A stretch of 64,000 nucleotides of DNA from a bacterium (GCA_021810505.1 JAJZIR010000002.1:1-64000); one strand, 5' to 3'; positions 56,230 through 63,937 are shown, counted from the first letter of the stretch. The notes: generated from the letters alone by a model not told the origin. Made by a program: numbers and translations.

Positions 56230-57060
56230 ATGCAGGTTGTCAACGACCAAGAGCCGGGGGTGGGCCGCGGCCCGGATTACCAGGTGCAAGCTCTAGTGCG
56301 CGGTTTAGAGGTCCTGCAGCTGGTCGCAGCGGAGCCGGAGACCTCCCTCTCCGAAGTGGCCAGAAAGCTGCAGCTCAGTGTCAGCCAAGCCTTTCGCCTG
56401 CTGGCGACCTTGGAGGCGCAGGGCTATGTCAGCAAGAGGCCGGGTAAGCGCTACGTGGCGGGACCAGCTGCGCTGGTCTTGGGTCACTGGGCGGTAGCCG
56501 GCCACCCGCTGCGCCAGCTGGCCGCGGCGGTTCTAGACCGCTTGGCCGATCAGACCAGGGAGAGCGTCCACCTAGTGGTCCGTGAGGGCCTCTCCACCGT
56601 CATCGCCGACGTTCGGGAATCCCCCCAGGCCGTGCAGGTGGTCTCGCCGCTGGGCAAGCGCGGTGCCCTGCATGTCGGGGCCAGCGGCAAGCTGTTCTTG
56701 GCTTTCGAGTCCCCCTCGTTGCTGGAGAAGGTCCTAGCGGCTCCTCTGGAGCGCTTCGCCCCCTCGACCACCTTAGAGCCAGGTGCGCTGCGCGCCGAGT
56801 TGCGGCGGGTGGCCGAGCAGGGAGTCTGCCTGGCGATCGACGATTTCGAGCCGGGAGCCTACGCCATCGGAGCTCCCATCTTCGCTGCCGGGAAGCGCAT
56901 CCTGGCCGCCCTAGCAGTCGCCGGGCCGGTCAGCCGCCTGACCAGCGAGGCGGCCGCGCGCTACACTTCACTGGTGCGCGCGGCCGCCGGCCAGCTCAGC
57001 GCCGCTCTGGGCGGGGACGACGGCCGGGAAGCGATCCAGAGAGATGTAAAGTTTACTTGA
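56230..57060 (+). CDS. IclR family transcriptional regulator
   Basis: 276 residues: winged helix ALVRGLEVLQLVAAEPETSL, EVARKLQLSVSQAFRLLATL, YVSKRPGKRY; then the IclR effector domain with LHVGASGKLFLAF and VCLAIDDFEPGAYAIGAPIF. The usual cysteine-rich or GYA..EE motif is changed (AIDDFEPG). It is divergent from the dppABC-M24 operon and probably controls it. I start at ATG 56230 because of the -10 box; the open frame runs on to 56206. Confidence 0.88.
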   Translation: MQVVNDQEPGVGRGPDYQVQALVRGLEVLQLVAAEPETSLSEVARKLQLSVSQAFRLLATLEAQGYVSKRPGKRYVAGPAALVLGHWAVAGHPLRQLAAAVLDRLADQTRESVHLVVREGLSTVIADVRESPQAVQVVSPLGKRGALHVGASGKLFLAFESPSLLEKVLAAPLERFAPSTTLEPGALRAELRRVAEQGVCLAIDDFEPGAYAIGAPIFAAGKRILAALAVAGPVSRLTSEAAARYTSLVRAAAGQLSAALGGDDGREAIQRDVKFT

Positions 57061-57085
57061 CTTTAAGTCAAATAAGCTGTACTTT
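57046..57085 (+). promoter_or_regulatory. Promoter with two palindromes for a leaderless operon
   Basis: TTGACT (57057-57062), 17 bp, TACTTT (57080-57085), then six bases and ATG 57092: transcription would start at the ATG. The -35 lies inside a perfect palindrome TTGACTT-T-AAGTCAA (57057-57071), and a second one, GTAAAGTTTAC, is directly upstream (57046-57056). Repressor binding there, perhaps by the Xre protein encoded in the operon, would block the promoter. Confidence 0.7.
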
Positions 57086-57091
57086 TGATCC

Positions 57092-57478
57092 ATGCCACCG
57101 AAGCTCAGATATTACCTCTGGCAGCTGGCGATCTCCATGCTCTTATACGTCATCCTGGTGCTGGCCAGCATCCTTTTGGTCAACGCGCTCCACCCGGTAC
57201 CGGCTCTCCGGACTGCTTTGGCCTTGTTACCCTTGGCTGCGGTGATTTGGGAGGTGCTGGCTCTACGCGGCTTTCTGGGTGCCGTGGACGAGTTAGCCCT
57301 GCGCATGCACCTGCAGGCTTTCGCGGTGGCGGTCCTGGTGACTTCTCTGCTCAGCGTCGGCTACGGCCTGCTGCAGCTCATCGCCCACTACCCCCCGGTG
57401 AACGCCATCTGGGCCTTTATCTCGCTGGACGCCATCTGGGCTTTATCTCTTCCTTTCGTCGCCCGGCGCTACCGGTGA
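57092..57478 (+). CDS. Small four-helix membrane protein
   Basis: 128 residues with four hydrophobic segments (LWQLAISMLLYVILVLASIL; TALALLPLAAVIWEVLALRG; LQAFAVAVLVTSLLSVGYG; AIWAFISLDAIWALSLPF) and a short basic C-terminus. Conserved-looking acidic residues follow helix 2 (FLGAVDELALRMHLQ). I do not recognise the family by name, but small membrane proteins of this kind are commonly paired with the type of short Xre regulator that follows, with a GTGA overlap. Confidence 0.7.
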   Translation: MPPKLRYYLWQLAISMLLYVILVLASILLVNALHPVPALRTALALLPLAAVIWEVLALRGFLGAVDELALRMHLQAFAVAVLVTSLLSVGYGLLQLIAHYPPVNAIWAFISLDAIWALSLPFVARRYR

Positions 57479-57684
57479 AGAACCGCCTCCGGGTGCTCCG
57501 GGCTGAGCGGAGCTGGACCCAGGCCGACTTAGCGAGTCAGGTAGGGGTTTCCAGGCAGACCATCCACGCCATCGAGGCGGGCAAGTACGACCCTAGTCTC
57601 CCTCTGGCCTTTTCCTTGGCTGCTGCTTTCGGCTGCGCCATCGAGGAGCTGTTCCAACCGGATCCTGGCAGCCGGCCAACCTGA
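57475..57684 (+). CDS. Short Xre family transcriptional regulator
   Basis: A 69-residue protein that is almost only a helix-turn-helix: LRVLRAERSWTQADLASQVG, VSRQTIHAIEAGKYDPSLPL, AFSLAAAFGCAIEELFQPD. This is the YozG/SinR-like minimal repressor type. GTG 57475 overlaps the membrane-protein stop; the same frame is open far upstream but that is not coding. It likely controls its own operon through the palindromes at 57046-57071. Confidence 0.85.
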   Translation: MKNRLRVLRAERSWTQADLASQVGVSRQTIHAIEAGKYDPSLPLAFSLAAAFGCAIEELFQPDPGSRPT

Positions 57685-57699
57685 AGCCCGCTCCCGCGC

Positions 57700-57705
57700 T
57701 ACTAT
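57700..57705 (+). promoter_or_regulatory. TANNNT -10 box for leaderless fucosidase mRNA
   Basis: TACTAT ends 5 nt before GTG 57711, in the 26-nt gap after the Xre stop. The ATG contained in it (57704) opens a different, short frame without similarity. Confidence 0.55.
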
Positions 57706-57710
57706 GCAGC

Positions 57711-59204
57711 GTGCCCTCCTTCTCGCCGAGCTGGGCTTCCCTGGCTGCCTACCGTGTCCCAGACTGGTTTCGGGACGCCAAGTTTGGGATCTTCTCCCAC
57801 TGGGGAGTGCAGAGCGTACCAGCCTGCGACGGCTGGTACGCCCGCCTGATGTACCAGCAGCACGGGGCTCCTTGGGGGGACGCCTACGCGCACCACCTCC
57901 GGCACTTCGGCCATCCCTCCCGTTTCGGCTACAAGGACCTGATCCCCCAGTGGCGGGCTGAGCGCTGGGATCCTGGCGAACTGATGGCTACCTTCCAGGC
58001 TGCCGGGGCCCGCTACTTCGTGCCCGTCGCTGTGCACCACGATAATGTCGACCTCTACGCCTCCAGTTTTCAGCCTTGGAACAGCCTCCGCTTAGGGCCT
58101 AAGCGCGACGTCGTCGCCGCCTGGAAGCAGGCGGCGCAGGCGAGAGGGTTGCGTTTCGGGGTGTCCTCGCACTGCGACCGCACTTGGGAATGGCTCTCGC
58201 TAGCCTTCCGAGCCGACACCGATGGTCCCTGGCAGGGGATCCCTTATGACGGCCGATTGACTCGGGAAGACGGCCGGGGTCAGTGGTGGGAGGGTTTGGA
58301 CCCAGCGGATCTCTACACCAGGCCGCACTCCCCAGCGGAGCCACCGGACACCGCCTACTGCGCCGGCTGGCTGCAGCGTACCCTCGAGCTCATCGAACGC
58401 TACCAGCCGGACCTGCTCTACTTCGACGGCCCTTTGCCCATCGTCTGCGCTGGTGAGGCCTGCCGCCAGGACCGGGCCAGGTTGGAGCGCTACGGCTTGG
58501 AGGTGGCAGCGCACTTCTACAACCAGAACCAGCTCTGGCACGGAGGTGCGCTCGAGGCAGTGCTCAATGTCAAGAACTGGGAGCCGGGCAGCGTCCCGGA
58601 CGCGGGCGCGGTGGTGCTCGATATCGAGAAGGGCGTGAGCGGCGAGCTCAAGGTCCAGCCTTGGCAGACTGACACCTCGCTCGATCCTCAGTGGTTTTAC
58701 TCCGCTTCCCCTCTGGCTTTCAGCTCCCCAGCCCTGATCCATACCCTGGTAGACATCGTCAGCAAGAACGGCAACCTGCTCCTCAACGTCTCCTTGACCG
58801 CTGAGGGCGAGCTTCCGGCAGAGCAGCGCAGCGTTTTGGCAGAGATCGGCGCCTGGCTATCGGTCCATGGCGAGGCGATCTACGGGAGCCGCCCTTACCG
58901 GATCTTCGGGGAAGGGCCTACCGAGGTTCCTGGCGGCGACTTCAGCGAGCGGAATCTCCCCTTTACCTGGCGGGACGTCCGCTATACGGCAAAGCCCGGC
59001 CGCATCTACGCCACCGTCCTCGGAGACCCGCAGGGGAACCCGGTCCGCTTGCCGGCTCTCTCCTCCGAGCCGGTCGCCCGGGTCTCCCTCCTGGGGGCAG
59101 GGCCGCTGCCCTGGCGCAGAGAGGACTCCGGCCTGACCGTGGACTTGGGCCGGTTCTCCCCCGGGCCAGCTTTTACCCTACGGCTCGACCTGGCTGGGGC
59201 GTGA
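57711..59204 (+). CDS. Alpha-L-fucosidase, glycoside hydrolase family 29
   Basis: 497 residues. GH29 retaining fucosidases cut terminal alpha-L-fucose. PDWFRDAKFGIFSHWGVQSV, GARYFVPVAVHHDNVDLYAS and LLYFDGPLP (nucleophile Asp) are the conserved barrel motifs; SKNGNLLLNVSLTAEGELP and a beta-sandwich C-domain follow. The general acid cannot be placed, as is usual for this family. No signal peptide, so it acts inside the cell on imported sugars. A fucose-containing substrate for the CUT1 transporter upstream is possible but unproven. Confidence 0.88.
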   Translation: MPSFSPSWASLAAYRVPDWFRDAKFGIFSHWGVQSVPACDGWYARLMYQQHGAPWGDAYAHHLRHFGHPSRFGYKDLIPQWRAERWDPGELMATFQAAGARYFVPVAVHHDNVDLYASSFQPWNSLRLGPKRDVVAAWKQAAQARGLRFGVSSHCDRTWEWLSLAFRADTDGPWQGIPYDGRLTREDGRGQWWEGLDPADLYTRPHSPAEPPDTAYCAGWLQRTLELIERYQPDLLYFDGPLPIVCAGEACRQDRARLERYGLEVAAHFYNQNQLWHGGALEAVLNVKNWEPGSVPDAGAVVLDIEKGVSGELKVQPWQTDTSLDPQWFYSASPLAFSSPALIHTLVDIVSKNGNLLLNVSLTAEGELPAEQRSVLAEIGAWLSVHGEAIYGSRPYRIFGEGPTEVPGGDFSERNLPFTWRDVRYTAKPGRIYATVLGDPQGNPVRLPALSSEPVARVSLLGAGPLPWRREDSGLTVDLGRFSPGPAFTLRLDLAGA

Positions 59205-59251
59205 GGCCAGCCCTTCCGCGCCCCGGCTCGGCTGGTAGGGGCCCCGGCCTG

Positions 59252-59614
59252 TCAGAGCTCTTCCAAGAACTCGATCCGGTTGCCGAAAGGGTCGGCCGTG
59301 TAGAAGCGCCGGTAGCCCTCCAGAGGTAAATCCTCGGTTACCGGATACCCTAAAGAGGCTAGGCGCGCAGCCAGGGCGCTGAGCCCTGAGACCAGAAAAG
59401 CCGGATGCGCCTTCCTGGCTGGAGTGAAGTCGGATTCCACGCCTAGGTGGAGCGCGGATTCCCCGCAGACGAACCAGCACCCACCCCGCGCAGCTAGCTG
59501 CGCAGGTTTGGCCACTTCCCGAAACCCCAGAACGTTTCCGTAGAACTGCCTAGCTCGCTCTTCGCCGCCAGCGGGCACGGCCAGCTGTACGTGGTGGAGT
59601 TGGCGGATCGTCAT
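59252..59614 (-). CDS. VOC superfamily protein (glyoxalase-like)
   Basis: 120 residues: TIRQLHHVQLAVPAGGEERA, RQFYGNVLGFREV, SALHLGVESDFTPARKAHPA and FYTADPFGNRIEFLEEL. The first His, the HLGVE segment and the final Glu correspond to VOC metal ligands. Fosfomycin-resistance-like and lactoylglutathione-lyase-like enzymes share this pattern; the activity is open. Its -10 box overlaps that of a small divergent ORF. Confidence 0.82.
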   Translation of the reverse strand: MTIRQLHHVQLAVPAGGEERARQFYGNVLGFREVAKPAQLAARGGCWFVCGESALHLGVESDFTPARKAHPAFLVSGLSALAARLASLGYPVTEDLPLEGYRRFYTADPFGNRIEFLEEL

Positions 59615-59620
59615 GCTGCC

Positions 59621-59630
59621 AGCTTAGACT
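59621..59630. promoter_or_regulatory. Overlapping divergent TANNNT boxes
   Basis: The ten bases AGCTTAGACT contain TAAGCT on the minus strand (59626-59621), 6 nt before the VOC ATG at 59614, and TAGACT on the plus strand (59625-59630), 7 nt before GTG 59638. The boxes share two bases, so polymerase could serve only one direction at a time. Confidence 0.5.
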
Positions 59631-59637
59631 TTCCTGG

Positions 59638-59916
59638 GTGCCCCGTCCTTATTCCAACTGCGGGCGTCTCAGCCGGCTGGCCTGCACGGGGCACTGCGCT
59701 CTGGAGCACTGCCGCCGAATCAGCGGCGCGCTTCCACCGGGTGGGCACGGCGCTGTGCGGCCTCGGGCACAGCGGTGGGCAGGCGCCCGTAAGTCTCCGC
59801 CCGAGCGGGTGGCCGCACCCGCTTCGCAGAAGCGCACCGAAGCCCCGGGAGATCCGATGCCCTCAACTGCTCCTGCTCTAGGACGGGCGCTTCGTGGAGC
59901 CAGAGGTCGGATTTGA
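59638..59916 (+). CDS. Small Cys-rich ORF, possible zinc-finger protein
   Basis: 92 codons starting GTG 59638 behind a TANNNT box. The N-terminal 26 residues contain four cysteines in SNCGRLSRLACTGHCALEHC (C-x7-C-x3-C-x4-C), which could bind zinc; the rest is Pro/Arg/Ala-rich and low in complexity. The frame ends inside the tRNA-Thr gene on the other strand (19-nt overlap), which counts against it. I do not recognise a family. If it is not translated, the 283 bases 59615-59897 hold no gene. Confidence 0.3.
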   Translation: MPRPYSNCGRLSRLACTGHCALEHCRRISGALPPGGHGAVRPRAQRWAGARKSPPERVAAPASQKRTEAPGDPMPSTAPALGRALRGARGRI

Positions 59917-59969
59917 ACCGACGACCTACCGATTACGAATCGGTTGCTCTACCGCTGAGCTACACTGGC
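59898..59969 (-). tRNA. tRNA-Thr (anticodon CGT)
   Basis: The minus strand folds as a cloverleaf: acceptor GCCAGTG/CTCTGGC with one U-U mismatch, D arm GCTC/GAGC, anticodon stem ACCGA/TCGGT with loop TTCGTAA (anticodon CGT, reads ACG), T arm GTCGG-TTCAAAT-CCGAC, discriminator U. No CCA is encoded. It is last in a three-tRNA transcript. Confidence 0.93.
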
Positions 59970-59981
59970 CAGTTGGTGTGG

Positions 59982-60054
<73 letters not shown>

Positions 60055-60061
60055 CCATTGG

Positions 60062-60134
60062 CGGTCCGGACGGGACTTGAACCCGCGACCTTCTGCGTGA
60101 CAGGCAGATATGCTAACCACTACACTACCGGACC
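60062..60134 (-). tRNA. tRNA-Asp (anticodon GTC)
   Basis: Minus strand: acceptor GGTCCGG/CCGGACC, anticodon stem TCTGC/GCAGA with loop CTGTCAC (anticodon GTC), T arm GCGGG-TTCAAGT-CCCGT, discriminator G, 73 nt. It is the first of the three tRNAs in transcription order, about 54 nt behind the -10 box. Confidence 0.96.
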
Positions 60135-60187
60135 AAGACCAGACCAAGATATCGCTGCGCTCTCGCACTCTGGCTGGAGCGCGCCTG

Positions 60188-60216
60188 ATCATATCCAAGC
60201 CCTCAGACCTTGTCAA
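60188..60216 (-). promoter_or_regulatory. Near-consensus promoter of the tRNA cluster
   Basis: On the minus strand TTGACA (60216-60211) and TATGAT (60193-60188) are exactly 17 bp apart, the best sigma-70-type promoter in the window, as expected for stable RNA. The -35 box overlaps the stop codon of the HAD gene. Confidence 0.88.
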
Positions 60217-60920
60217 CTTGCGCTTTGGGCCTCGGCAGCGCGCAGCGGGGCTTCTAGCTGGGCTAAGTCGTCCAGGTAGGCCGCAGCCTCGCCCGGCGCG
60301 CTCTTCCCGGGAGAGCTGACGGCCAGCTCAGAGCGCTCCCGCTCCCAGGTGGCCAGGTAGCCCGGTCGCCCTCCCGGCCCTACCCACACCGCTCTGAGCC
60401 CAGCCGCCAGCGGTCCTTGCACGTCGCTGAGCGGCGAGTCCCCAGCGTGCAGAGTTCCTTCGGGGAACTCCTTCCAGAACCTGGGGTCGCGCTTGAGGCA
60501 TCCGGTCGCTTCTGGGCTAACCAGGCCGCTCAAGCTCTCCAGCAGCCCTAGGGCTTTCAGGGCTTCGCTCTGGAAGGCTAAGTAGCCGTCGGTGGCCAAG
60601 AAGACGGGGATCTGGTGCGATTCTAGGTAGCGCAGCAGGCCCCTCAGCCGCATGCCCTCGGCGGCAAGCTCGGCTCGCCGCCTGCCTAAGGCCCTGCGGT
60701 AGGCGCCAGCTACGTCTCTCCCGCTCAGGGTGCTCCAGTCGTAGGCTAAGGGGTCTCCAGCGCGCAGCAGCTCTCGCTGCCTAGCCCGCAGCGATTCCAG
60801 AGCGCTCTCGCTGAGCAGCTCTCCGAGCGCCTCTTGGAACAGCTGTGGGGTGAGCGCAGAGATGGTGCGGTCGAGGTCGAGGCTGACCGCCTCCGGCAGG
60901 GTGGTACCCAGGGAGCTCAC
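60213..60920 (-). CDS. HAD superfamily hydrolase
   Basis: 235 residues of a HAD-type phosphatase: motif I VSLDLDRTIS (DxD), motif II VFLATDG, the lysine in TGCLKRDPRFW and motif IV LHAGDSPLSDVQGPLAAG. The alpha-helical cap between motifs I and II (about 25-100) makes it a subfamily I member. Substrate unknown; phosphoglycolate or nucleotide phosphatases are similar. GTG 60920 lies 6 nt behind a TANNNT box. Confidence 0.8.
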   Translation of the reverse strand: MSSLGTTLPEAVSLDLDRTISALTPQLFQEALGELLSESALESLRARQRELLRAGDPLAYDWSTLSGRDVAGAYRRALGRRRAELAAEGMRLRGLLRYLESHQIPVFLATDGYLAFQSEALKALGLLESLSGLVSPEATGCLKRDPRFWKEFPEGTLHAGDSPLSDVQGPLAAGLRAVWVGPGGRPGYLATWERERSELAVSSPGKSAPGEAAAYLDDLAQLEAPLRAAEAQSAS

Positions 60921-60926
60921 CCCTCC

Positions 60927-60932
60927 AGCGTA
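60927..60932 (-). promoter_or_regulatory. TANNNT -10 box for leaderless HAD gene
   Basis: TACGCT on the minus strand, then GGAGGG, then GTG 60920. The six bases look like a Shine-Dalgarno but touch the start codon, too close for that use; a leaderless start fits better. Confidence 0.45.
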
Positions 60933-60994
60933 GTCCCTCCCCGCCTGCGCTCCTGCGGGTATGGTGAGCTGGGCCAGGCAGCCCCGGAGGTCGG

Positions 60995-61795
60995 ATGGAC
61001 AAGGAACTCCTAGAAATTACCGGACGCTTTCCCGGCCAGGTCGGCCTAGTCGCCGAGGATCTCGTTTCCGGCGAGCGCTTCTCCCTGGAAGCAGCCGAGG
61101 TCTTCCCGGCAGCCTCGACTATGAAGCTCTTCGTCCTGGGGGCCATCCTAGAGGCCGGCGCTGACCTCACCGAGCAGCTCCCCCTGCTGGCCTCCGAGCT
61201 CGCCAGCGGCTCCGGCGTCCTCAAAGACCTGACCGTAGGGAGCCTCTACTCCCTCAGAGACCTGCTCACCCTGATGATCACGGTCAGCGACAACACCGCG
61301 ACCAACCTGCTGCTCGAGCGCTTCGGTTTCCCTTTTTTTCAGGATTACCTCGGTCGCCACGGATTTTCCCAGACCCGGATCGAGCGCAAGCTCTCGCACC
61401 CTGGCTCGGCCGATTGGACTGGGGCCAACCTCACCTCACCGGCTGACTTGGCTGGCTTCCTGCGCGGCCTGTGGAGCGGGCAGCTGCTCGGGGAGCCTGC
61501 CCGCTCCTTGGCCCTGGACATCCTGAGGCGCCAGCATTACCTCAACCTGATCCAGGCCCTCCCGGTGGATGGCGACCAGATCGAAGACGGCGAGGACCCT
61601 TTGGTGGTCTACAGCAAGTCCGGCAGCCTCCGCCGGGCCCGGCACGACTGCGGGATTCTGGTCCGAGGGAACCGCTCGACCTTGCTCGCCGTGATGAGCC
61701 GGGCCGACCTGGACCTCTCCTTCAACTCCGTCAACCCTGGGGCGCAGCTGCTCTGGGAGGTAGGCGCCTGGGCTTACCGGCGCTGGCTGTCTTGA
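60995..61795 (+). CDS. Serine beta-lactamase-fold protein without signal peptide
   Basis: 266 residues of the class A-like serine hydrolase fold: S41-T-M-K44 in FPAASTMKLFVLG, S98-D-N100 in LMITVSDNTATNLLLERFG and K208-S-G in VVYSKSGSLRRARHD. All three motifs of an acyl-enzyme hydrolase are intact. No signal peptide precedes them, so it would be cytoplasmic, unlike secreted beta-lactamases; a peptidase or esterase role is possible. CGGAGG lies 4 nt before the ATG. The end overlaps the convergent lysA by 22 nt. Confidence 0.82.
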   Translation: MDKELLEITGRFPGQVGLVAEDLVSGERFSLEAAEVFPAASTMKLFVLGAILEAGADLTEQLPLLASELASGSGVLKDLTVGSLYSLRDLLTLMITVSDNTATNLLLERFGFPFFQDYLGRHGFSQTRIERKLSHPGSADWTGANLTSPADLAGFLRGLWSGQLLGEPARSLALDILRRQHYLNLIQALPVDGDQIEDGEDPLVVYSKSGSLRRARHDCGILVRGNRSTLLAVMSRADLDLSFNSVNPGAQLLWEVGAWAYRRWLS

Positions 61796-62967
61796 GCAGC
61801 GGGCGCCGTGGCCTGCGCCTCCCCGGCCCACAGCGCGCTGAACTCTTCAGGTCTTCTCCAGATCTCGAAGCCCTGGCCGTCGAAGCCCAGTTCCAGCGGT
61901 CTGGGATGATCTAGATAGCTTGAGCTCATGCTGGCACCGTAGGCTCCGACCTCCAGGATGGCCAGCGCGTCTCCTACCCGCGGTGTGGGGAGCAGGGCCT
62001 CTCTGGCCAGAACGTCCCCTCGCTCGCAGGCGGGACCGGCCAGGTCGAAGTGCTCCAGCTCCCCTCCCGAGTAGAGCGGGAGGACGGGGTGTTCGGCCCC
62101 GTAGAGCATGGGCCGGATCAGCTCGGTCATGCCGGCGTCCAGCAACAGGTAGCGCCTTCTGGTACGCTTGATCCCCCAGCAGCGGGTGACTAGGACGCCG
62201 AAAGCGGCGGTGACGCTGCGGCCCGGCTCTACCCACAGCTCCGCTCCCAGCTCCTCGGTCAGTTTCAGGGCGGACGTGGCCACCCGCTCTAGGTCGGCCT
62301 CCGGCCCGAAGCCGCCGCCTAGGTCCAGCACCCGGAAGGGCCCGTGCCGCTCCGCGATCTCCCCAGCCCTCTGGTAGGCTCTGAGCAGGTCGGCCGTACC
62401 CAGCAGCGAGCCGGCGTGCAGCTGTAACCCTAGGACCCTAAGGCCCCTGGCTGACTGCAGCGCTCGCCGCAGGTCTTCTTCTAGGATTCCGAACTGACTT
62501 TCCCCTTGGCCGGTGGCCAGGTGTCCGTGGGTGGAGACCGGCAAATCCGGGTTGATCCGCACGAGCACCGCTGCGCCGGGGCACTGGTCGGCGATGCGCT
62601 CCAAGTCCGCGACCGAGTCGGCGGCCAGGATGGGTAGACCGGTTTCTTGCAAGTGCCTCAGCGTCGCTGGCGTCTTGACCGGCCCGCTGAGCAGAACCTC
62701 ACTCGGTGGGAAGCCGGCGGCGTAGGCCCTGCCCACCTCCCCGACCGAGACCGCCTCGGCGCCGAGGCCGAGCGCGCGCAGAGCGCCGAGCAGTCGGAGC
62801 CTGGGATTGGCCTTGAGCGCGTAGAGGAGTTTTCCCCCGGCGAAGAGGTCGCGGAGCTGGCAGGTCCGCTGCTGGATGGCCGGCAGGTCGTAGGCGTAGA
62901 AAGGGGTCTCGAACTGGTCCAAGGCCTGGTGCAGCGCAGCCTCGAATTCGGGCCGGAGCGCTTTCAC
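61774..62967 (-). CDS. lysA: Diaminopimelate decarboxylase-like PLP enzyme
   Basis: 397 residues of the fold III PLP decarboxylases. LLYALKANPRLRLL holds the cofactor lysine; HAGSLLG, LDLGGGFGP, VEPGRSV, GPACERGDVLA (catalytic Cys) and GAYGASMSSSYL are conserved. LysA makes lysine from meso-diaminopimelate. Deinococcota are known for the aminoadipate route to lysine and ornithine in the wall, so the actual substrate deserves doubt; other amino-acid decarboxylases share these motifs. The GTG start overlaps the menA stop. Confidence 0.85.
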   Translation of the reverse strand: MKALRPEFEAALHQALDQFETPFYAYDLPAIQQRTCQLRDLFAGGKLLYALKANPRLRLLGALRALGLGAEAVSVGEVGRAYAAGFPPSEVLLSGPVKTPATLRHLQETGLPILAADSVADLERIADQCPGAAVLVRINPDLPVSTHGHLATGQGESQFGILEEDLRRALQSARGLRVLGLQLHAGSLLGTADLLRAYQRAGEIAERHGPFRVLDLGGGFGPEADLERVATSALKLTEELGAELWVEPGRSVTAAFGVLVTRCWGIKRTRRRYLLLDAGMTELIRPMLYGAEHPVLPLYSGGELEHFDLAGPACERGDVLAREALLPTPRVGDALAILEVGAYGASMSSSYLDHPRPLELGFDGQGFEIWRRPEEFSALWAGEAQATAPAAQDSQRR

Positions 62968-63887
62968 AGCCGGAGTTGCCCTAGCAGCACACCCAGGGTC
63001 AGCAGCAGGCCGAGCGCCAGGTGCAATCCCGAGGTGCCCCGCACCACCCGGTTGAGCGCTATCCGCCCGCTGCTACCGGCTACCTCGCGGTATAGGCGCA
63101 GGGCCAGAGCGGCGCTGGCTAGGCTGAGCAGCGCCCAGGGGCTGATCTGGCGGGCCAGGACCAGCGCGGCCACCACGGCGTAGCTAGCCCACAGCAGCGA
63201 GCGGTAGAGCCGAATTGCCCTCCGGCGGCCGACCAGGATGGCCAGCGTCCTGCGCCCACCCAAAGCGTCGCCTTCCAGATCCCTGATGCTGTTGGCCAGC
63301 AGGATAGCTGCCACCAAAAAGCCGATAGGCAGGGAAGCCAGCAGGGGTAGGGCGCTGAGCTGATGGGTCTGCACCGCGTAGGAGAGAGTGACGATCAGTG
63401 GCCCCATAGAGAGGAAGACGGTCAGCTCCCCGAAAGGGGTGTAGGCGATCGGCCGCGGCCCGCCGCTGTACAGGTAGCCGGCTAGGGCGGCCAGCAAGCC
63501 GAGCCCTAAGACCAAGGCCCCTCCCTCGAAGACCAGGTAGAGGCTGAGCAGCGCGGCCGCAGCGTAGGTCCAGAGCGCGCTGCGCAACACCGCCCGCGCT
63601 TCCAGCCGACCCGAAACGATGCTGCCGGAGATGCCGACCGAGTCGCTGGCGTCCAGGCCGCGCACGGCGTCGTAGTACTCGTTAAACATGTTGGTGGCAG
63701 CCTGGATCAGCAGGCTGGCTAACAGCATGGCCAGGAAGGGGAGCGGCAGAAACCGGAATCTACCTGCGGCCAGAGCGGTGCCCAGCAGCACCGGTACGGC
63801 CGCGGCTGTCAGGCTGAACAGGCGGGTGAGCCGCAACCACTCCCGCAGGGTGAGCCGGTGGTGCGGGGGTGCCGGGGATGCGTCCAT
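62964..63887 (-). CDS. menA: UbiA prenyltransferase, probably 1,4-dihydroxy-2-naphthoate prenyltransferase
   Basis: 307 residues with eight to nine helices. The two Mg-diphosphate motifs are NMFNEYYDAVRGLDASD and ANSIRDLEGDALGGRRTLA; the first, with its tyrosines, and the length are those of MenA, which attaches the isoprenoid tail in menaquinone synthesis, feeding the respiratory chain. Other men genes are not in the window. ATG 63887 lies 6 nt behind TAGACT. Confidence 0.88.
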   Translation of the reverse strand: MDASPAPPHHRLTLREWLRLTRLFSLTAAAVPVLLGTALAAGRFRFLPLPFLAMLLASLLIQAATNMFNEYYDAVRGLDASDSVGISGSIVSGRLEARAVLRSALWTYAAAALLSLYLVFEGGALVLGLGLLAALAGYLYSGGPRPIAYTPFGELTVFLSMGPLIVTLSYAVQTHQLSALPLLASLPIGFLVAAILLANSIRDLEGDALGGRRTLAILVGRRRAIRLYRSLLWASYAVVAALVLARQISPWALLSLASAALALRLYREVAGSSGRIALNRVVRGTSGLHLALGLLLTLGVLLGQLRL

Positions 63888-63893
63888 GCCCCC

Positions 63894-63899
63894 AGTCTA
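63894..63899 (-). promoter_or_regulatory. TANNNT -10 box for leaderless menA
   Basis: TAGACT on the minus strand is followed by GGGGGC and the menA ATG at 63887. No -35 of note is seen upstream. Confidence 0.55.
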
Positions 63900-63931
63900 G
63901 CAACGCCGGGTGCACGCTCCCCCGGCAGTGG

Positions 63932-63937
63932 TACCAT
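63932..63937 (+). promoter_or_regulatory. TANNNT -10 box of the last gene
   Basis: TACCAT, six bases (CAGGGT), then ATG 63944. Together with the menA box it forms a short divergent promoter region of about 60 bp. Confidence 0.45.

Noticed and set aside
57085-57474. Extension of the Xre frame to 199 codons
   Set aside because: It reads through the membrane-protein gene in another frame; the helix-turn-helix begins at GTG 57475.
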